From contig JADGKB010000008.1 of NCBI GenBank assembly GCA_027604185.1, positions 1 through 64,000 of the forward strand: 64,000 nt of DNA, written 5' to 3'. Origin of the DNA: Boothiomyces macroporosus (taxonomy: Eukaryota > Chytridiomycota > Chytridiomycetes > Rhizophydiales > Terramycetaceae). This document shows positions 1 to 13,891 of this stretch, in pieces. The notes below the pieces were generated by a model. That model saw nothing but the letters and a program-made list of their open reading frames with translations, made no database searches and had not been told where the DNA came from. The position numbers and the translations under genes were made by a program. Each line of letters opens with the position of its first letter. Positions within the stretch are counted from its first letter, which is position 1.

Positions 1-241
1 AAAATTGAAGTCAATGATTTTGGGTTTTACTTTAACATTTTTGTACTTTAACATTTTTTTACTGTACATTTTTAAATTTGTTCAACTTTGAAACCCCCAG
101 TATCTTTTGATTCCATAGTTCATACTTCCTAGTGTAAGTTTGGTCTAATTTCTATTGTTGGTCTGTCACAGTCTAAAAGAGTTGGTGAGTTTGGGAAAAG
201 AACATTATTCTAAACCAAAAAATACTCAACCAACAAAAATG

Positions 242-312
242 CAACAGCCGGGAATCGAACCGGGGCTCGTCGATGGCAACGACGAATTTTACCACTAATC
301 CACAGGCTGTTG
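242..312 (-). tRNA. tRNA-Gly (GCC), fold imperfect
   Basis: On the minus strand the D arm (GGATTAGTGGTAAAATT), an anticodon stem CGTCG/CGACG with loop TTGCCAT (anticodon GCC) and a TTCGATT T-loop are all present, as in fungal tRNA-Gly. A run of T follows, a likely Pol III terminator. Odd points: the T-stem has one C-C mismatch, and the acceptor pairs only if CAACAGCC is matched to GGCTGTTG, which leaves unusual spacing before the D arm. It could be a divergent functional gene or a decaying copy. Confidence 0.68.
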
Positions 313-460
313 TTCTGTTATAATGAATAATGTTGTACGTATTTATTGATAATAACACGATGCCGTAAGTTTCTAAGGGAGGTTTTTATATACTGAACCA
401 AGGTGCATAATGCATAAGGTTGGGTCAGGTGAGTTAGCACAATAGCATATAACGCCCGTC

Positions 461-533
461 GGTTCCATAGTGTAGTTGGTTATCACACCAGACTTTGAAT
501 CTGGTGACCCGAGTTCGAATCTCGGTGGGACCT
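461..533 (+). tRNA. tRNA-Gln (TTG), copy 1
   Basis: A cloverleaf can be read directly: acceptor GGTTCCA/TGGGACC (one G-T pair), anticodon loop CTTTGAA (anticodon TTG, reading CAA Gln), T-loop TTCGAAT, then TTTTT as a Pol III terminator. No intron. It is identical over its length to the minus-strand copy about 300 bp downstream. Confidence 0.95.
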
Positions 534-829
534 TTTTGATTCAATTGTCTGTTCATGTAAACTCTCTGATACAAATCTAACTGAACTTGTTTTTTGTTCA
601 GTATAAGCTATAAACTCTCTGGTACAAACCTATCAGCCCCCATTACTATTTCATACGGTGTATTTTATAGTAATTTAAGCATTGTAAAGTACTGCAGGTA
701 TCCAAATTTCAAATTCTTCAGTTAGCCCTCTGCATGGGTGTTGGATAACGCGTGCTAAACCAATTAGATTAGGGTACAGTTTCCTTGGTACTACTCTCTA
801 GCTGGGACTTTGGTATATAAAACAAAAAA
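534..829. other. Spacer between inverted tRNA-Gln genes
   Basis: No coding signal seen. It holds a short direct repeat (AAACTCTCTGATACAAAT / AAACTCTCTGGTACAAAC) and a small hairpin, ACTGAAC ... GTTCAGT, near 580-603. Confidence 0.6.
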
Positions 830-902
830 AGGTCCCACCGAGATTCGAACTCGGGTCACCAGATTCAAAGTCTGGTGTGATAACCAACTACACTATGGAA
901 CC
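830..902 (-). tRNA. tRNA-Gln (TTG), copy 2
   Basis: Exact reverse-complement copy of the 461-533 gene, with anticodon TTG and T-loop TTCGAAT, followed on the minus strand by a run of seven T. The two copies converge on the spacer between them, so their transcripts run towards each other. Confidence 0.95.
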
Positions 903-1011
903 GATGAGGCACAGAGTGGTCAGAACGACTACCAAGCCAAATTGCTTGTGATGGAAATACTAAAAAACAGACATGGAAACATGAACCCTGAATTAATTAT
1001 AGCCAATTTAT

Positions 1012-3681
<2,670 letters not shown>

Positions 3682-3883
3682 AGATCAGAATTTAGATTTG
3701 AAAAAAGTTTAATGTCTGGACTTTTGTCTGGACAGACAGCAATTATTATGATTGGCTATTATCTTTTCCTATTTTCGAATTATTTGATGATCCAGGAAAG
3801 GAATTGAAGCAGTTCAGGTTGAATTCGGGTATCAAAAAGAAAGTTTAGATTAACTGGGAAATCCTGCTTTACGAACGTTTTAT

Positions 3884-4502
3884 TTAATCCTCTGAGGCAG
3901 GAACTTCTTCCTCCAAATATTTAATCAACTTTACTCTGATTTCAGTAGTTGGATCTCCTCTTAGAACATCCTGAACAAAAGAGACTTCAGTTTCAATATG
4001 TACCATCTCCAAAGCCCCTCTAATTACACCGCACAGCACATTCGAATACCACAATTCCTGAATCAGTCCATCTGGTAGCTCAACAAATTCCGCCAAAGGG
4101 TTTTCATCCAGAATCAAGGAAAATTCCTTATCGCCAGACCAGTTTGAGACTTGCGGAGTGATTCCGAGGTATATTTTGAATCCAACCTTTATTAATTTCA
4201 GTTACCTTTGCAATTTGGTCTGCTGTTTCTCTGAAATCAACGCATTTTGGGGAAGCTGTTTTCGCCAAGTAATCGTCAACCAGCCGCACCCCGATATTGT
4301 AACCCCTACATTAAATAAAAGTACATTTTCTCCAGTTGTTTGTTCATCAAAGCTGGATCTTCCAAGTCTTTGTAAAGCTGTGCAACCAGTGATCCGTAAG
4401 TCAGAATAAAGAGCTCTGAATCCTTTCATCAGCAATAATTACAATCTTTTCCGTTTTGTTTTTCCAAATTTCGTCTCCACTAAGTTTTGGAATTTTCAAC
4501 AT
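3884..4502 (-). CDS. BET3: TRAPP complex subunit BET3 (TRAPPC3)
   Basis: Core subunit of the TRAPP tethering complexes, which act as exchange factors for Ypt1/Rab1 in ER-to-Golgi traffic. Three introns (20, 19, 19 nt) give about 186 aa, the normal family length. Diagnostic segments are [49 protein letters not shown] and the C-terminal [14 protein letters not shown]...FVQDVLRGD...TEIRVK. Cys at the palmitoylation site of BET3 proteins was not checked. The first ATG (4502) gives [13 protein letters not shown], which fits family N-termini. It is followed by a gap of about 200 bp before MCM3. Confidence 0.93.
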
Positions 4503-4765
4503 TTCAGATGTAAAAGTTTTCCAAATGATTTGAATATTTGATTGATTGCCAGTCTGTCTTGATCTTTTGATTGCCACATAGATTAGACTACTATTGGCGG
4601 TCTGGGAAAGCTATAAAGGACCGCTGGCAGTTGGATACATGACCCAGTTGAAAAAGATAATCCAAACCAACCGCTATTGCGAATAAATACTTTAAATACA
4701 TGGTTAAACTTTTTAAATTTTAAATTCACTTTATCACGCGAATCTTCGCGCTCCATTCACTGTAA

Positions 4766-5739
4766 ATGTCAACTGAACCGCTAAGCCCAGCATTGACAAT
4801 TGTAAACTCAATCCTATGGTCACTATTTGGTCACTATTCACAGCCATTTGATTGGATTGCCCTATATCTGTGGGTTATTAACGATTTTACAATTTCAAAT
4901 AGCGTTATTCGGTCATTAGTTTTAATGCCTGCTTTAAGATTGCTAGGAGTAAAAGGAATTAATTCTAGGATGCGGTTTGGGAAGGTATAGATACCTATGA
5001 CCAGTTATATAATACTACCTCTCCTTTTATGCAATCTGCGTTGCCTTCTCCACTTTGGTATGCCGGTGAACTTGTGGGGGATATGTACCTACCATTAAAA
5101 GCCACGGCAATAGCTGGTGAAGATAGATATTCATTTTTTATTATATGGGGTACCTACTCTCTTTTAGCCCTTGGCAAAATTGGACAAGTGGTGGGTAGGT
5201 TCTATCTTTGGTACAAGTCGCAGTTCAACAATTCGCAAGACACTTTAACATACTATACAAACACCTTAGACATATATATCATGTTTGCCGGAATGATTAA
5301 CGACTATGTGTGCTCGGTGATTCTTTACATTCACGCAAAGAAGCTGTTCCATATCAAACGAAAAGAAATCCTAAAAATCATTAGAACGAATTCTTCTTTT
5401 CGTATTGTAGTGTATACTTTATTCAAAACTGTTGTTGGCATATACTGGGCACTGAATATTTGCGACGCTTTATATACGACGTGTCCATTCTACTTCTTGC
5501 GAGATATTATCATCACATTGGACTACCAAATGTATTACTTTGATTATTTCTTGATTCAGCATTATGGAAAGGATAAAAAGTACAAAGACAGGCCTCTCAC
5601 TGTGGATGTTACAGATAGACGAAATACATCTGATCAATTGATTCAGAAACATTCAAAAAAGAAACTAACGACTGAAAACCTTTTGCGTCTGGAAAAGAAG
5701 CTGGCTGCTCAAAATCCACAAAAGTCAGAAACAGAGTGA
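4766..5739 (+). CDS. Multi-pass membrane protein, tandem paralog 1 of 3
   Basis: Not recognised. One 20-nt intron after the segment LRLLG joins two exons into about 317 aa. The N-terminal 60 residues (LTIVNSILWSLFGHYSQPFDWIALY...) and the rest are rich in hydrophobic and aromatic stretches consistent with about 5-7 membrane segments. The C-terminus is charged (Lys/Glu-rich) and probably cytosolic. Motifs shared with the next two genes are DAVWEGIDTYD, PSPLWYAGEL, YLPLKA, RTNSSFRIV and FYFLRDIIITLDYQ. The nearest general idea is a lipid- or receptor-type membrane protein, but no family motif supports it. It ends with TGA TAA. Confidence 0.75.
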
Positions 5740-6124
5740 TAAACGAATTGGGGTAACGTACTAATTCTCATAGAAGCGAGTTATGATTGGGAACTAAATT
5801 TAATATATTTGATATCCACTGTTCAATGACATTTAATGTCAAATATCATGCATTGTCACTTATTTCCAAAACCAAGTAGTTGAGATGTTTAAATTGAATC
5901 GTAACTGTAAATTTTTGAAAATGAAACCATCACAGAAGATATCCCATTATTCACCTTTCAATTATCCCATTATTCAATATGGAAGACTATTAATGCAACC
6001 ATTGTGGCGCTCGATGAAAGCAGTTATTAGAGTTGATTTTAATGGTATTGTACTTGGATCAAGCCCAATGTTCAAGACATCTGATTGTGGCTTTCTGTAT
6101 GTAACGCGGTGATAAACTTTACGA
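5740..6124. other. Intergenic spacer between paralogs 1 and 2
   Basis: Short open frames occur on both strands (for example 5885-6112), but none resembles the flanking paralogs or shows conserved sequence. I see no gene here; it presumably carries the terminator of paralog 1 and the promoter of paralog 2. Confidence 0.5.
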
Positions 6125-7054
6125 ATGTCAGATAGCACAAGTCCTCCTTTGACAATCATTAACGCAGTATTATGGTCGCTATTTGGGCATTTTTCTCAAT
6201 CTTTTGACTGGCTGGCGGTTTATCTTTGGATGGTGAATGATTTCCAACTAACAAATCCAATTGTTCGATCTTTGGTATTGATGCCTGCTTTTCGTCTCTT
6301 GGGAGTATTTACATGATAATAATAGGACGCTGCGTGGCAAGGTATCAATACATATGATGCAATACATAATACAGACAGTCCATTCATGAAAAGCGCGTTT
6401 CCAGCACCGTTGTGGTATACTGGAGAGCTCATAGGTGATACATATCTACCACTTAAAGCAGTTGTGATTTCAGGAAATCAAAGAACTACAAACACTATAA
6501 TTTGGGGGGCATACTCGTTTTTAGCAGCAGGGAAAATCGGACAAGTGATTGGAAAGAATTACTGCTGGTACATGTCCCGCTATAGCAACTCGCAGCAACT
6601 ACTAACATACATTTCAAATACTCTTGATATTTACGTCTTGTTTGCAGGAATACTTAATGATGTAGTTTGCTCTCTTATCCTGTACTCCAAAGCAAAGGAA
6701 ATATCAAAAATCAAACCACGACAACTACTTAAAACTATCCAAACAAACTCTTCTTTTAGAATTATCGGATACACGCTTTTCAAGATTATTATTGGGATAT
6801 ATTGGGGATTAAACATCTGCGATACAAATTACGATATATGCCCATTCTATTTCCTGAGAGATATCATCATTACGCTTGACTACCAATTATACTACCTCGA
6901 CTATTTCTTAATCCAGCATTATGGAAAAGACAAAAAGAAAGTGTCGGAAGTAAAAGTGACAGAGAAAAATACCAGCGAGCAAGCAAACAAAGCACCAAAT
7001 ACTAAAAAGGTTCCTAGAGTCACTGCCAATAGAACCATCCATTCTGATTCCTGA
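6125..7054 (+). CDS. Multi-pass membrane protein, tandem paralog 2 of 3
   Basis: Second member of the tandem trio. A 21-nt intron at the same place as in its neighbours (after FRLLG, phase 0) gives about 302 aa. It shares LTIINAVLWSLFGHFSQSFDW, PLWYTGELIGDTYLPLKA, TNSSFRIIGYTLFKIIIGIYW and FYFLRDIIITLDYQLYYLDYFLIQHYGKDKK with the others, while the last 40 residues diverge and are Lys/Thr/Asn-rich. Conserved body and variable tail suggest duplication followed by divergence of a cytosolic end. Function unknown. Confidence 0.75.
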
Positions 7055-7199
7055 AATAAATGAATTAAATAAAGAATTCCAATTTATCCGCCTTAACGTG
7101 CATTACCTGGTTTCACAGGGTTTCAGTTGAATCAAGTCTTGTTACACAGACTAAAGATATTTTTGATTTTGGAGCGCGAAAATTAGTACGCGAAATTAT

Positions 7200-8137
7200 A
7201 TGGCAGACACTTCATCTATCGGTCCGGCATTAACCATTATCAATGCAGTCCTATGGTCGCTGTTTGGCCACTTTTCCCAGCCTTTTGATTGGATTGCCTT
7301 GTATCTTTGGATTGTGAACAACTACCAGCTCTCAAATCCAGTGGTGAGGTCTTTAGTGCTCATGCCAACCTTCAGACTATTAGGGGTAACTATGCTTAAA
7401 ACCAGGATGCAGTTTGGGAAGGACTTGACGCTTACGATTCTCTTCATAATACCACTTCAGGGTTTGCCATGATTGCATTGCCGTCTCCACTTTGGTATGC
7501 TGGTGAATTGATGGGAGACATGTATCTGCCATTAAAGGCAAGTACCATTGTAGGTACAGACAAGATATTGAAAATAATTATATGGGGGGTATATAGTCTA
7601 ATTGTTGGAGGAAAGAGTGTCCAAATTGTTGGAAGATACTACTACTGGTATCAATCAAAGTACGACAGCTCTCAGGATAAAGTAGCCTACTTTGTGAATA
7701 CTGTGGATATCTACATCATGTTTGTAGGTATCCTTAATGACCTGGTATGCTCCCTTATCTTGTATTCCAGAGCAAAAGGAATGTTCAATATAAAACGGAA
7801 ACAGATTTTGAAAACCATTCAAACGAATTCGTCTTTCCGGATAGTGGTATACACGATATTCAAAATTGTAATCGGTATTTACTGGGCCATGAACATTTGC
7901 GACGCGACGTATGTCCAGTGTCCATTTTACTTTTTGAGGGATATCATTATAACTCTGGATTACCAATTGTACTATCTTGATTATTTCCTTATTCAATACT
8001 TTGGAAAAGAGAAAACTAAAGGGGTAGCCTTACAAAATGCACCAAAAGTGGAAACTGCAGTAGGTAGCCCTCCAAGGGAAAGTGAATCTGACACAGTAAA
8101 GCGACCTACAGGAAACAAATCCATTGCAGCTGATTAA
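7200..8137 (+). CDS. Multi-pass membrane protein, tandem paralog 3 of 3
   Basis: Third tandem copy, about 305 aa after removal of a 20-nt phase-0 intron after FRLLG. It is closest to paralog 1 in the N-terminal exon (SLFGHFSQPFDWIALYLW) and the middle (LPSPLWYAGELMGDMYLPLKAS). The cysteines near NICDATYVQCPFYFLRDI are conserved in all three copies, a possible disulfide or metal site facing one side of the membrane. Function unknown. It is convergent with the secreted hydrolase gene downstream. Confidence 0.75.
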
Positions 8138-8156
8138 ATAATATATTGTTTAAATA

Positions 8157-8278
8157 ATTTCACTTTATTAATGCAAACAGCTTGCTATTTCACTTTGTAA
8201 ACAACTTGCTATTTCACTTTGTAAACGACTTATTATTCACTTTGTAAACAACTTATTATTCACTTTATTAATGTAAAT
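8157..8278. repeat. Imperfect tandem repeat between convergent genes
   Basis: About five tandem copies of a 22-29 bp unit built on TTCACTTTGTAAACAACTT(G/A)(C/T)TA, between the stop of the third paralog and the stop of the minus-strand hydrolase gene. It overlaps the 3' end of the latter slightly. It may lie in both 3' UTRs. Confidence 0.7.
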
Positions 8279-11144
8279 ACCCTGCTGAAGGATCATACTC
8301 CCAAGTATTGTTCCAAAAACCAGCTGCGAGAATACCTCCAGACCCTTTTGTTGGAGATCCACCAACAGCAGTCCATCCAGAGGACGGATCACCATATTCT
8401 TCACCAACAATCATGAAATCAGGAACTTGAACGCCTGTCTGGAATGGGATGGTCCATAGAGCTCTAAGCAATCCAAGATAGTCAACTCCAGTGACAAACA
8501 AGCATAGCCTGGTTCTTGCTGGGGATGGCGCAAGAAATACAGCTCCTGTACCTGGCTGATCATAAATCCTATCCACTATCTGCAAACCTCCATTGGGTAG
8601 GAATGTGACTATATCAGTATGAAATTACGCAATTTTGATCCACCTCCTTGGGATCTTCTGAGGGTATATACATTATCTCTAGGATCGCCCAGAACAATTA
8701 GATTATATCTTGCAGTTATTCCATCAAGCACATCAACATCTTTTATAATTTGGACCGATCCTCTTCCGTACATGTACCAACTAGTGGAAATATGCTGTGC
8801 CAAATGTGTATACAGTGATAAGTTGGCACTTGGAGATGACGGAATTACAATTCTGAAAGGCTGAGAAAAGATTAAAGATGTGGGGCCATACGTTGTTGGG
8901 TTTCTCTCTCTGCTAATCCACAACAGATCAGCAGCAAGCTAAATTAACAATCATTAGTACCTCCCACTTATCACCAACTTTAAGATATGAAGGACCTGCA
9001 TCATTTGGTGGTGAGTTGAAGTGAGTTCCATCAATGCTCCAAGTATCAATTTCATCTTGTCGGTGATCTCTGACGAAACCAAATCTTCGAACATTTGTAG
9101 TTGTGAGTTTCCAATGGGCTCCTTGTCGATCAACCCTAATTTTCGCAACTCTACAGTTAGCAGCACTTGCCTAAAAGGAACAATTAATTGCAGTATCTTA
9201 ATCCCGCCTCTTGATCCAGTACTCGCCGGATTCAAAGTAGTAATTGTAAATGGATTTGGTAGGCTAGGTAAATGAAGATTAGGATTAAGTAAAGGACTTG
9301 TGTGATCAGCAATGAATGGCTGAACTATTTGATCGTTCAAAACTCCTTCAAACCAGTGTCCCTTTCCAGGATCTTCTACATATCTATTGTTAATCAATTT
9401 GTACTTTGTCGATTGTAGTTCTCTGCTCCATTCATCCACCATTCTAACCAACCTTCGGGTGTGGTACGGAGGGACATTCGTATCATCGCCCCCAACTCGT
9501 GCTAAAAGTGGCAGCCCTCCTAAATTTGCAGTGTACAAATCCAAATCGTTTTCTGAAATGGATGCTTCCATGATACCTCTCATCATTGGATCAGTGTAAC
9601 TATATCCAGTATGTAAAAAGTATGGGGCATATATCTGAATTTTCATGTATCCTGAAGCAGGAACACATGCAAGCACTTTATCTGGATAGTGACTTGCAAA
9701 CCACCAGGCTCCTTGCCCGCCATTACTATGTCCAACCACAACCAATCGGTCTGTATCAGCTCCTTTGAGTTCTTGTGAATGTTTGATGTATCCAGGGGTA
9801 ATCACTAGGGCTTCCAATGTAGCTTCAATGTTTTTGAATGATGGTCTGGTTAAACAAGCGCTTACCCATGCCAGTCAAAGCCCCAGGGAGTTCTTCCTGT
9901 TGGAAATACAACCCACGCATAGTCCTGTTGAACAACGGCATCCAGCCAAAACTGATTCGATACTTCCACTCCAGCACTAGTATAAAATTAGAATTACCCA
10001 TGCAAAGCAACAACAACTGGGCATTTCTTGGCAGTAAATAAGCTGCAGTCATACTTGGGAGTTTTGACATATGCATACTGGATGGCAGAGTCATAGCCAT
10101 CCATTGTGATTTTAAATGCTTCCCCTTCAAGTCTAGTAACTATTTCGAATTTTCCAACTAGGAAATCAACAGTTTTTTTGGAATCAATATCCAGTACTTG
10201 AACTTTGATAGTAAGAGGACCAACAGGTGCTTCAATATTTTTGAATTTGAAAGGAATCGCAAATACCTGCCCAGGAGCCAACTTGATTGTAAACATCTCA
10301 CTTATATCCACATCAACCTTTTCTTGGTTATTGTCTAAAACAATGACACTCAACACTTGCTTCCATCCCTGATCGTATTCGTTTCTCTTGTGGCTATGAA
10401 ATGGCAGTCCTAGGAATCCATTCTTTATAGTTACAGAGGCATAGGGAGATATCCACTTGTTCTGCAACACTTCAGGAAGAATAGCATCGTTGGGATATGC
10501 AATCAAACCCCCATCTACATCCTCCTGAACTTTGGTTATAGTTCCTCTAAACGATATTTTTGGAGGAACAAAGTCACCATGAATCCTGACATCCAAAACG
10601 GAATATACAAATATTGAGTGAATACCTTCTTCCAAATAAACAGCAGAGTCAGATGCATGCGGATAGCTATATACATTTCCTGGATATGCAGTTTCATCAA
10701 TTTTGAATGTAATCGGACCATCAAATGAAAACAAATACGATCCCTCTTCCTCAACCCTAAAAATTGATCTGAAATATATTGCATGCTGATATGCTGCCCA
10801 TCCAAGCGTTTTAGCATTAAATTCCCACCGTACATTATCGAATTCGATTCCCCCGACTGATCCGTCATCCTGCCGCTTTATTGTTCTCCAAGTCGTATAT
10901 CCGCCGTCAACTAATTCCGAAGGATATTTATCAGCGGTTGAATATTTTAGGTTTTCAAAGCCTCCATAAGAAGAGACCAGATCAACTCCCAATTCCCTCG
11001 ACCCATGGGGAAATGGCCCAAGGACTTGCCAGGTATCGGATAATTCAATGTTGGTATTCTTGACCGTTAGTAATGGCTACAGTTAGTATCAAGTACTATT
11101 TGGTATGCAAATATAAATGAAGCGCAAAATGAGATTAGCTTCAT
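8268..11144 (-). CDS. Secreted alpha/beta-hydrolase, prolyl-oligopeptidase (S9)-like
   Basis: Six introns (20, 21, 20, 20, 22, 20 nt) give about 917 aa. The start at 11144 encodes MKLISFCASFIFAY, a signal peptide, joined by an intron to the mature part. Residues about 20-400 form beta-rich repeats. Then come KCPVVVALHGAG (oxyanion strand), WVVFPTGRTPWGFDW, nucleophile elbow GHSNGGQG (Ser), a region RVGGDDTNVPPYHTRRLV (candidate Asp) and GKGHWFEG (candidate His), in the order expected for S9-type peptidases and esterases. The C-terminal 300 residues are another beta-rich domain. One intron (9151-9170) starts with GC instead of GT. Likely extracellular; peptidase versus esterase cannot be settled from sequence alone. 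Confidence 0.85.
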
Positions 11145-11179
11145 GTGACAAACTTAACTTTTTCCATATACACCATTCT

Positions 11180-12102
11180 TTATTTAAAATAAGATCTCAA
11201 CGTATCCGCAACGAGCAAAGTAATCATCGCATGAGGAGCAATTCGGACATAGAAAGTCCAGAATCCTTTGTAGAACGCCATTGGGCCTTCTGCCTGAGCG
11301 ACTTTGATTGCGCAGTCGATAGAACCATTGTATGGTAGTTTGCCGTTTACGTCTGGCTTCATTTTTTGAATTCGAGTTTTTACAAAGTCAAATGGCAGTG
11401 AAAATGCGGAAGCAAAGAACCCAGCAACTGCAGAGGAAGCGAAACTAGTAGCACCATTCTTTCCAAATTGGGACTCCAAAAGGTCTTTGGATTGATCGTA
11501 GGTCGCCAACATACCTATCATCAAATAGACTTACCAACATTGAGAGCCATAGCTCTTGCAACTGTAGGAATACACCCAGACCATAGACCAAGAACACCTT
11601 CTTCTTTGGTGATTCTTACTAATGCATCCAAAACATTGCGATAGTTTCTTCTCTCTTGCAACGGAAGCGAAGAGTCTGCTTGCATTCTGATTAATGCTAG
11701 ATCACAAGGAGTACCAATAATAGATCCCAATCCGCCAGCTACTAATCCAGCAAAAGCCCGTTTAGCAAATGTCAAACTGCCATCTTCAGCTTTCAGTTTG
11801 TTTGAAACAGTCCTAAAGATTCCCATTCGAGCTGTTGTATAGGTAGCTTGGCGCAATAGCCCAGCAGACAACCCTCTATACAAGGAAAAGAAGCCATCCT
11901 GTGCAATCAAGTTGCGCGCAACTACTAGAGGGTTGGTAGTTCCCCCCTTTCCATGGACTTGAATAGACACTTTGATCATGTCAATAGGCTGGATGACAGT
12001 TGTCGCAACCATACCAGCTATGCCGCCATACAAAAATGGCTTTGATCCTTCGTATACTTTTTTAAGAGTGAACAATCTCTTTTCTGTTGTTTCAACTTGC
12101 AT
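11180..12102 (-). CDS. Mitochondrial 2-oxoglutarate/malate-type carrier
   Basis: Member of the mitochondrial carrier family (SLC25): three repeats of two helices carrying PxD/E-x-x-K/R signatures, seen as QPIDMIKVSIQ, TPCDLALIRMQ and LPFDFVKTRIQ. The second repeat with RMQADSSLPLQERRNYRNVLDAL is characteristic of the oxoglutarate/malate carrier (SLC25A11 type), which exchanges 2-oxoglutarate for malate across the inner membrane. One 20-nt intron at the third repeat gives about 300 aa, a normal length. Exact substrate is inferred from subfamily resemblance; dicarboxylate transport is the main alternative. Confidence 0.9.
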
Positions 12103-12894
12103 TTGAAAAGCTAAAATGTCATACGCATACCGCGTGACTATTTATATATTAAATAGTTGCCTTCCGCAATCACTCGTTTGAGCGAATGAGAAAAGGAACC
12201 GCATCAGTAATTAAAGCGTAATGTCTATTATCAACGTTCCACAAGAATCTCTGGTCTGTTGCGATTGTGAAATCGGTAACCTATTTGGCTCAGTATGAAT
12301 AACTACCAAACCACCCTTACCATCACTTATGCTATTTGAAATAGCACATGGTAATGCAATATTTTGTTTTACCGAATAACCATTAATAGTTGAATATAAC
12401 AGCTGGTGAACTCATGTATGACGAGCCAGAGCACTCTGAGGAATCCTGCATAGTCAAATAACTGTGAGCCGAACGATTTATATAGTCCAAATAAATCATT
12501 TCCTACACTACAGGATTGTTTGAACACCCAGGACTGTTAATGATAGCCTATGGCGAATAGCCTGGACTTGATATATTCTTTTGAGCCAACTTTGTGGTAG
12601 AGAGCTGTCAAAGCACCGTTTAAGATAGTTTGAATTTCATTTATAGGATTCTGGTTGCCTGCCAATGCCTATCCCCGATTCAAGAATAGTACTCTCGATG
12701 CCGCATGTTCATCTAGCTTCAAGAATCCCAGTAAGAGATATTGATCAAACCGTACTTTGAGGATCTCCTCTAGCCTGCATTCTCACACCCTTTATTTCCA
12801 GATATATTCAAGCCACTCTTACTGTGCGATTTACAGTAATTTAATCTACAGTACAGCCTTTTGTTGAAAGCGTCATTTTTTTCACAAATCAGAA
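12103..12894. other. Intergenic, divergent promoters of carrier and CDK genes
   Basis: No gene can be supported. A 25-codon ORF starting at 12222 has no recognisable product. The region presumably holds the divergent promoters of the carrier (minus) and PHO85 (plus). Confidence 0.5.
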
Positions 12895-13852
12895 ATGGAC
12901 CGCTATGTTAGACTTGAAAAGCTCGGAGAAGGTACATATGCCACAGTATTCAAGGGACAGTCCAGACTCACCAATCAATTCGTAGCATTAAAGGAGATAC
13001 ATTTAGACCCGGAAGAAGGAGCTCCCTCAACTGCGATTAGGGAAATTTCATTAATGAAAGAACTAAAGCATCAGAATATCGTCTTTTTGCACGATGTTAT
13101 ACACACTGAAAAGACTTTAACTCTTGTTTTCGAATACATGGATCAGGATTTGAAAAAGTTTATGGATTCTCAAGGTGGAGCGTTGCCACCTCCTTTGATT
13201 GAGAATTTCATGTTTCAGCTGTTGAGAGGAATCGCTTTCTGTCATGATAACAGAGTATTGCATAGGTAAGTTGTTGTTGATGATAGGGATTTGAAGCCTC
13301 AAAATTTGGTATTTAAAATATTAACAATAGCTCATCAATTCGCGCTTGGAGCTCAAATTGGCAGATTTTGGATTGGCGAGAGCATTTGGAATACCTGTGA
13401 ATACCTTTTCAAATGAAGTTGTAACTTTGTGGTACAGAGCCCCAGATGTATTATTGGGATCAAGGAACTATTCTACTTCAATTGATTTATGGTCTACTGG
13501 ATGTATCATGGCGGAAATGGCTACTGGAAAACCATTATTCCCTGGTAAAAACAATGAAGATCAGCTACTAAAGATTTTCAAACTGATGGGAACTCCAAGC
13601 GAGCAATCTTGGCCAGGCGTTTCTCAATTGTCAGAATGGAAGCCAAACTTTCCTTACACTCCTCCTCAGGATTTACAGCCAAGATTTCCGATGCTTGGAC
13701 CTGCTGGCTTGGATTTGATGCTGAGAATGTTGCAGTATCAACCGCAAATGCGTATCAGCGCAAGAGATGCATTGATTCATGTTTACTTCCAAGAGCAGTT
13801 GCGACAACAGCAACAACAGCAAATGGCAAACCAACAATATAATTATCAATAA
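12895..13852 (+). CDS. PHO85: Cyclin-dependent kinase, PHO85/CDK5 type
   Basis: Serine/threonine kinase activated by cyclins of the Pcl type, acting in phosphate and nutrient signalling and cell-cycle control. Two introns (21 and 22 nt) give about 304 aa, the family length. Visible: Gly loop [11 protein letters not shown], catalytic Lys in [21 protein letters not shown] (the cyclin-binding helix, with the PHO85/CDK5 continuation), HRDLKPQN, DFG, and the T-loop segment [21 protein letters not shown], which has Ser rather than the Thr phosphorylated in CDK1, again as in PHO85/CDK5. A short Gln-rich tail ends the protein. PHO85 is the best match; a CDK5 name would be equivalent. Confidence 0.93.
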
Positions 13853-13891
13853 GCTGTAAATATTTTTTGATTTTTTTTCTTTTTTTCAAGA

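Noticed and set aside
9171..9191. Alternative GC-AG intron just upstream (GCAATTAATTG...TTTTAG)
   Set aside because: Its 21 nt do not correct the reading frame, whereas the 20-nt intron at 9151-9170 does.
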